A stretch of DNA of 64,000 nt, taken from Streptomyces sp. NBC_00102 (lineage in GTDB: Bacteria > Actinomycetota > Actinomycetes > Streptomycetales > Streptomycetaceae). The DNA is taken from the NCBI RefSeq assembly GCF_026343115.1, contig NZ_JAPEMC010000001.1, positions 4,793,501 through 4,857,500 of the forward strand. The letters are read 5' to 3'. The position numbers and the translations under genes were made by a program. Shown piece by piece: positions 63,419-64,000 of the stretch. Position 1 is the stretch's first letter. The number at the start of each line of letters is the position of its first letter. Under the pieces are notes generated by a model that was not told the DNA's origin, searched no databases, and worked only from the letters and a program-made list of their open reading frames with translations.

Positions 63419-63440
63419 GGGGAACCGGGCCGGGGCCGTC
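63407..63440 (-). terminator. Terminator after the flippase-domain gene
   Basis: GACGGCCCCG (63407-63416) pairs perfectly with CGGGGCCGTC (63431-63440), 3' of the minus-strand gene ending at 63458. It overlaps the last repeat unit. Confidence 0.6.
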
Positions 63441-63457
63441 GGGCCGTCGGGGTACGG

Positions 63458-64000
63458 CTACAACTGGCCCTTGCGGGTCAGCTGGTTGAAGCAGAGCCAG
63501 CCGGGAAGCACCGGCAGCCAGAGCGTCATCACGCGGAAGAGCAGCACCGCCGGCGCCGCGACCTCCTTGGGCAGCCCGACCGCGATGAGGCCGATCGTCA
63601 GCGCACCCTCCACCGCGCCCATGCCGCCCGGGGTGGGCGCCGCCGAACCCAGGGCGTTGCCCGCGAGGAAGACCACCGCGACGCTCGCGTACGACAGCGT
63701 CGGCACGTCCGGCCCGCTGAACGCCCGGACCGACGCGTCCAGGCAGAGCACGAACAGCACCGTCAGCAGCAGCATCCCGCCGATGCCGGTGGCCAGCTTC
63801 TGCGGCCGCTGCACCACGTCCAGCATGCGCGGCACCACACCCGCGAACAGCGAACGCACCCGCGTCACGACGAACTTGCGCAGGAACGGAATCGCCGTCA
63901 CCACCAGTACCAGCACCGCGACCGTGAGCAGCCCGGCGATGACCGTACGGGACGGGGTCAGCGAGTCCGGCGTCCTTTCCGTACCCGTCAGATAGCCGAA
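63458..64000 (-). CDS. YbhN/UPF0104 flippase-like membrane protein, C-terminal part (runs off window)
   Basis: The minus strand is open from 64000 to the stop at 63458; about 180 residues of a larger protein. Membrane helices and the motifs LGSAAPTPGGMGAVEGALTI and VMTLWLPVLPGWLCFNQL are those of the lysylphosphatidylglycerol-synthase TM region / UPF0104 (YbhN, AglD) family, associated with lipid or lipid-linked glycan translocation or synthesis. The N-terminal half lies beyond the window; an internal GTG at 63916 should not be taken as the start. Confidence 0.85.
   Translation of the reverse strand, partial: FGYLTGTERTPDSLTPSRTVIAGLLTVAVLVLVVTAIPFLRKFVVTRVRSLFAGVVPRMLDVVQRPQKLATGIGGMLLLTVLFVLCLDASVRAFSGPDVPTLSYASVAVVFLAGNALGSAAPTPGGMGAVEGALTIGLIAVGLPKEVAAPAVLLFRVMTLWLPVLPGWLCFNQLTRKGQL

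Overview
The window is chromosomal DNA of a high-GC actinobacterium, almost certainly a Streptomyces. Coding density is high with strong third-position G/C bias, GTG starts are common, and the marker genes are typical: 7Fe ferredoxin plus DapC, DapE, FolP2-type protein, DUF3117, an ECF sigma/anti-sigma pair, HtrA, TatB, Mrp, DUF3107, DUF3152 and MoeZ. Many intergenic spaces hold long GC-rich perfect hairpins without U-tracts, the usual terminator style of the genus.

Layout. (1) 1-2.8 kb is an accessory edge: two different IS5-family transposases point outward and bracket an orphan gene of lower GC and a GNAT acetyltransferase. (2) 2.9-9.8 kb is a six-gene minus-strand operon: TIM-barrel isomerase/decarboxylase-like protein, DhaK-DhaL kinase, RpiB-type isomerase, GntP permease, beta-hydroxyacid dehydrogenase and a GntR/FCD regulator. 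A consensus -35 and a perfect palindrome sit at its head. It looks like import and catabolism of a C4/C5 polyhydroxy acid through an erythrulose-like ketose. (3) 10-33 kb is housekeeping. It holds lysine/diaminopimelate genes (dapC, dapE), a LOG protein, a FolP2-like protein, a DivIVA-like protein, Tag, DUF3117, an O-methyltransferase, the ECF sigma factor with its zinc anti-sigma partner, HtrA, TatB, Mrp, DUF1003, an MgtE-N/CBS protein and CorA. From dapE to the MgtE-N/CBS gene the order resembles the Mycobacterium tuberculosis sigE region (Rv1202-Rv1232 from memory), so this is a deeply conserved envelope-stress block. (4) 33-40 kb holds a SUFU-domain protein, an MFS exporter, a zinc-ribbon protein, a PHP phosphoesterase, MarC, a NYN-domain protein and a hydrolase. 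(5) 40-61.5 kb contains a second conserved actinobacterial set (DEAD helicase, ferritin-like protein, DUF3107, TetR, DUF3152 metalloprotease-like protein, MoeZ). Between DUF3152 and MoeZ lie a peptide-type ABC importer preceded by a leaderless Cys-containing leader peptide, and a four-gene glycan cluster (PelF-like glycosyltransferase, polytopic membrane protein, sugar epimerase, spherulin-4-like glycosidase). (6) 61.6-64 kb holds a secreted tripeptidyl-aminopeptidase-like lipoprotein and the C-terminal part of a YbhN-like flippase-domain protein that runs off the window.

The best candidates for undescribed biology are the Pel/galactosaminogalactan-like glycan cluster (54.8-60.3 kb), the acid-sugar operon (2.9-9.8 kb), and two putative regulatory leader peptides: a 19-codon, proline-containing one with a strong Shine-Dalgarno upstream of corA, and a 31-codon leaderless one ending RHCVADILCR upstream of the ABC importer. 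Family assignments rest on motifs read by eye; no database search was possible. Start codons were chosen from ribosome binding sites and family length.
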